Translations under genes and position numbers: made by a program
Notes under the pieces: generated by a model
The model's input: only the letters and a program-made list of their open reading frames with translations
Told to the model about the DNA's origin: nothing
Database searches by the model: none
Part shown: one piece after another, positions 63,201 through 64,000 of the stretch
How positions within the stretch are numbered: position 1 is the first letter of the stretch
How the letters are laid out: each line of letters starts with the position of its first letter
NCBI GenBank assembly: GCA_023444055.1
Contig: JAEZRV010000035.1
Location: forward strand, 1-64,000
DNA from: Bacillota bacterium
Lineage (GTDB): Bacteria > Bacillota > Clostridia > Acetivibrionales > DSM-1351
Length of the DNA stretch: 64,000 nt
Direction of reading: 5' to 3'

Positions 63201-64000
63201 TACCCGTTTTGATTAATCCTAACCCCCAAAATAATAATGCTCCTATAATTATTAATGGTAAAACAGAATTTGTTGCGGAAAATGTGGCTGATAAGTTAGA
63301 AGGTAGGACAAGAACAAGGATAATACTTGATAATAAAGAAATGTTAAAAAGAATTGAGAAGATAGGAATGCATCCTTTAATTATTATTCCTGTAAGTGAC
63401 GCTTCAGAAATAAAAATAGCTGAGCTAGATGGGCAAACTGTTAAAAGCATGGAAGAGAAAGATGCCGTTATTGAAATTAGCACAGGACAGGTTTCGTACA
63501 CTTTACCAGTACTGCAAATCAATATTGGCAAGGTTATTGAAGAATTGGGAAACCCGACAGAGTTGAAAAATATTACTGTTAAAATTGAAATTGGTGAATT
63601 ATCCGTAGACATACAAAATTTGTTGCAAGCTACAGCTGATAAAGACAATTATAAGGTTGTAACAAAACCAGTCGAATTCAAAATTACTTGTGACAACGGT
63701 GTAAAATCAATAGATGTATCAAGATTTAATAGATATGTAAAAAGAACAATTGCTATACCTAATGATGTTGATTTAAGAAAAATAACAACAGGAATTGTTT
63801 TAAATAGCGACGGGACTTTTTCTCATGTACCCACTTCTATAGATACAGTAGATGGGAAAAACTATGTTAAAATAAATAGTTTAACAAATAGTGTTTATTC
63901 AGTTATTTGGAATCCAAGGTCTTTTGACGATGTTGAAAATCATTGGTCAAAGGATGCTGTTAATGATATGGGTGCAAGGCTTGTTGTAAACGGAGTTGGA
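60284..64000 (+). CDS. LRR / InlB B-repeat / SLH surface protein (3' end beyond window)
   Basis: An open frame from ATG 60284 (GTGGGGGATTTAC before it) runs through the window end. After a signal peptide (to about residue 30) come about 16 leucine-rich repeats of 21 residues of the form LTYLxCYSNQLTxLDVSxNxx (about residues 107-440), each with a cysteine at the same place. Six Listeria-Bacteroides (InlB B) repeats of about 75 residues follow (FDTNGGS ... FKGWYKE ... LYAKW; about 510-965), then a domain of about 250 residues, and the beginning of an S-layer homology domain (FDDVENHWSKDAVNDMGARL) at the very end. It is a cell-surface, SLH-anchored adhesin-like protein. Confidence 0.88.
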   Translation, partial: MGHRILGKIILFACVLVAALSINISAIFAADVTISGITYNGDDYTKLKTFLNLNSEISGTSNGKILNSAYDENNPVTWTGITWSGEAVKCIKSISWSKKSLAGDLDLSGAIMLTSLYCDSNELTKLDVSNCSLLTYVSCYSNKLTSLNVSGDIMLTNLYCQANQLSDLQVASNTELKELHCDSNKLTQLNVSANKKLTFLRCYSNQLSELDVSNNTALTQLYCNSNKLTSLNISNNLALNYLACYSNQLTSLDVSANNKLAYLYCQANQLSVLDVKNNTALKELHCDTNKLTSLDVSANVALTYLRCYSNQISDLKVDKNTALTYLSCQTNKLSVLDVSNNKLLTYLACYSNQLSKLEVGNNKALTILYCQLNQLTELDVSNNELLTELHCYSNQLTSLKINQNAKLKTLWCYSNKLNTLDLNKSTELMDINCKSNNLNKIITNISNKIVDITANGNGYVELFKNSSSQFLVVAVPKTADDFANWMQADMIVSTNLIYNLNLNTIYYLKANFSQNVTFDSQGGSAIPGQTVSYNSIITEPTAEPIKDDCEFKGWYKEDLCINGWDFLTDRVTSYTVLYAKWIDTSSQPVSYTAKFDTNGGSEVADILNITSGSAITVPNDPTKSGCIFKGWYKEAEFLNAWDFDTDVITGNTTLYAKWEEKVPDPIYIVMFDVNGGSKVARINAIKGSTITAPNDPTNSGFEFKGWYKDSAFNNAWNFASDIVTEDIILYAKWETTTPQPKVYTAKFDTNGGSAIADITNITYGSTITAPNDPTKSGSEFKGWYKEFTYGNAWDFATDIVTEDITLYAKWETTTPQPLNYTVKFDTNGGSAVADIINITSGSAITVPNEPTKQDYEFKGWYKEATLVNQWDFAIDLVTSDIILYAKWSEKKLPESTFVVMFDSNGGSKVAAIKDIIVNTAITKPENPIKSGYDFIGWYRDSSLNSQWNFGKDVVLEDMILYAKWEEKSGNSAVPVLINPNPQNNNAPIIINGKTEFVAENVADKLEGRTRTRIILDNKEMLKRIEKIGMHPLIIIPVSDASEIKIAELDGQTVKSMEEKDAVIEISTGQVSYTLPVLQINIGKVIEELGNPTELKNITVKIEIGELSVDIQNLLQATADKDNYKVVTKPVEFKITCDNGVKSIDVSRFNRYVKRTIAIPNDVDLRKITTGIVLNSDGTFSHVPTSIDTVDGKNYVKINSLTNSVYSVIWNPRSFDDVENHWSKDAVNDMGARLVVNGVG

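Overview
The window is low-GC, AT-rich DNA from a spore-forming, fermentative, probably cellulolytic Clostridia-type anaerobe. The evidence is a complete gerA-gerC-(small ORF)-gerB germination operon, a DUF3787-type spore protein, two full-length pyruvate:ferredoxin oxidoreductases, a secreted GH5 endoglucanase with a type I dockerin, and a secreted kelch/FN3 protein with a cohesin-like and a dockerin-like module. A cellulosome-forming Clostridium fits; the species cannot be fixed from sequence alone. No rRNA, tRNA, CRISPR array or transposase gene was seen.

Layout. 0-5 kb: an AraC-type response regulator just downstream of a 157-bp repeat element, a 36-bp tandem repeat, an ogt-alkA alkylation-repair pair, two unknown small genes, an ArsR repressor and a 45-aa basic peptide. 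5-12 kb: a secreted WG-repeat protein, a gene-free element with inverted ends, a zinc/HTH/DUF2087/GIY-YIG protein, a BtrH-like protein, a gene split by the second copy of the 157-bp element (5-bp target duplication), and uppP. 12-16.5 kb: trmB, a SAM methyltransferase, an XRE regulator and a CorA transporter. 16.5-21 kb: the germination operon. 21-31.5 kb: a candidate small RNA, a chemoreceptor, an FtsX-type ABC exporter, the kelch protein and an OmpR-type two-component system. 31.5-34.6 kb: a decayed 66-nt repeat, a PfkB kinase, a ZnuA-like lipoprotein behind a Zur/Fur-like operator, and a chimeric gene remnant.

34.8-55.7 kb is a mosaic of metabolic genes and putative defence genes. Three separate pairs of an ABC-type ATPase and a RloB/TOPRIM-like protein (34.8-37.0, 44.6-46.5 and 53.0-55.3 kb) are interspersed with polysaccharide genes (a Wzz remnant, a TviB/WbpO-like dehydrogenase, a TviC/WbpP-like epimerase), nifJ copy 1, the endoglucanase and a 1138-aa HD-plus-GHKL ATPase protein. 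Pairs 1 and 3 share a GTGA-N5-TCAC box inside the promoter spacer. Pair 3 lies between two near-identical 283-bp fold-back repeats, and its RloB gene is frameshifted in a T5 tract. nifJ copy 2 follows on the minus strand. The window ends inside a large LRR/InlB-repeat/SLH surface protein.

The strongest candidates for something undescribed are (i) a roughly 91-bp leader unit, tandem upstream of corA and of the response regulator, in which an anti-Shine-Dalgarno segment can pair with either an upstream decoy SD or the gene's own SD, and (ii) the three-pair ATPase-RloB cluster with its shared operator, together with the HD-GHKL protein. All functions are inferred from sequence patterns recognised by eye; no database search was run.
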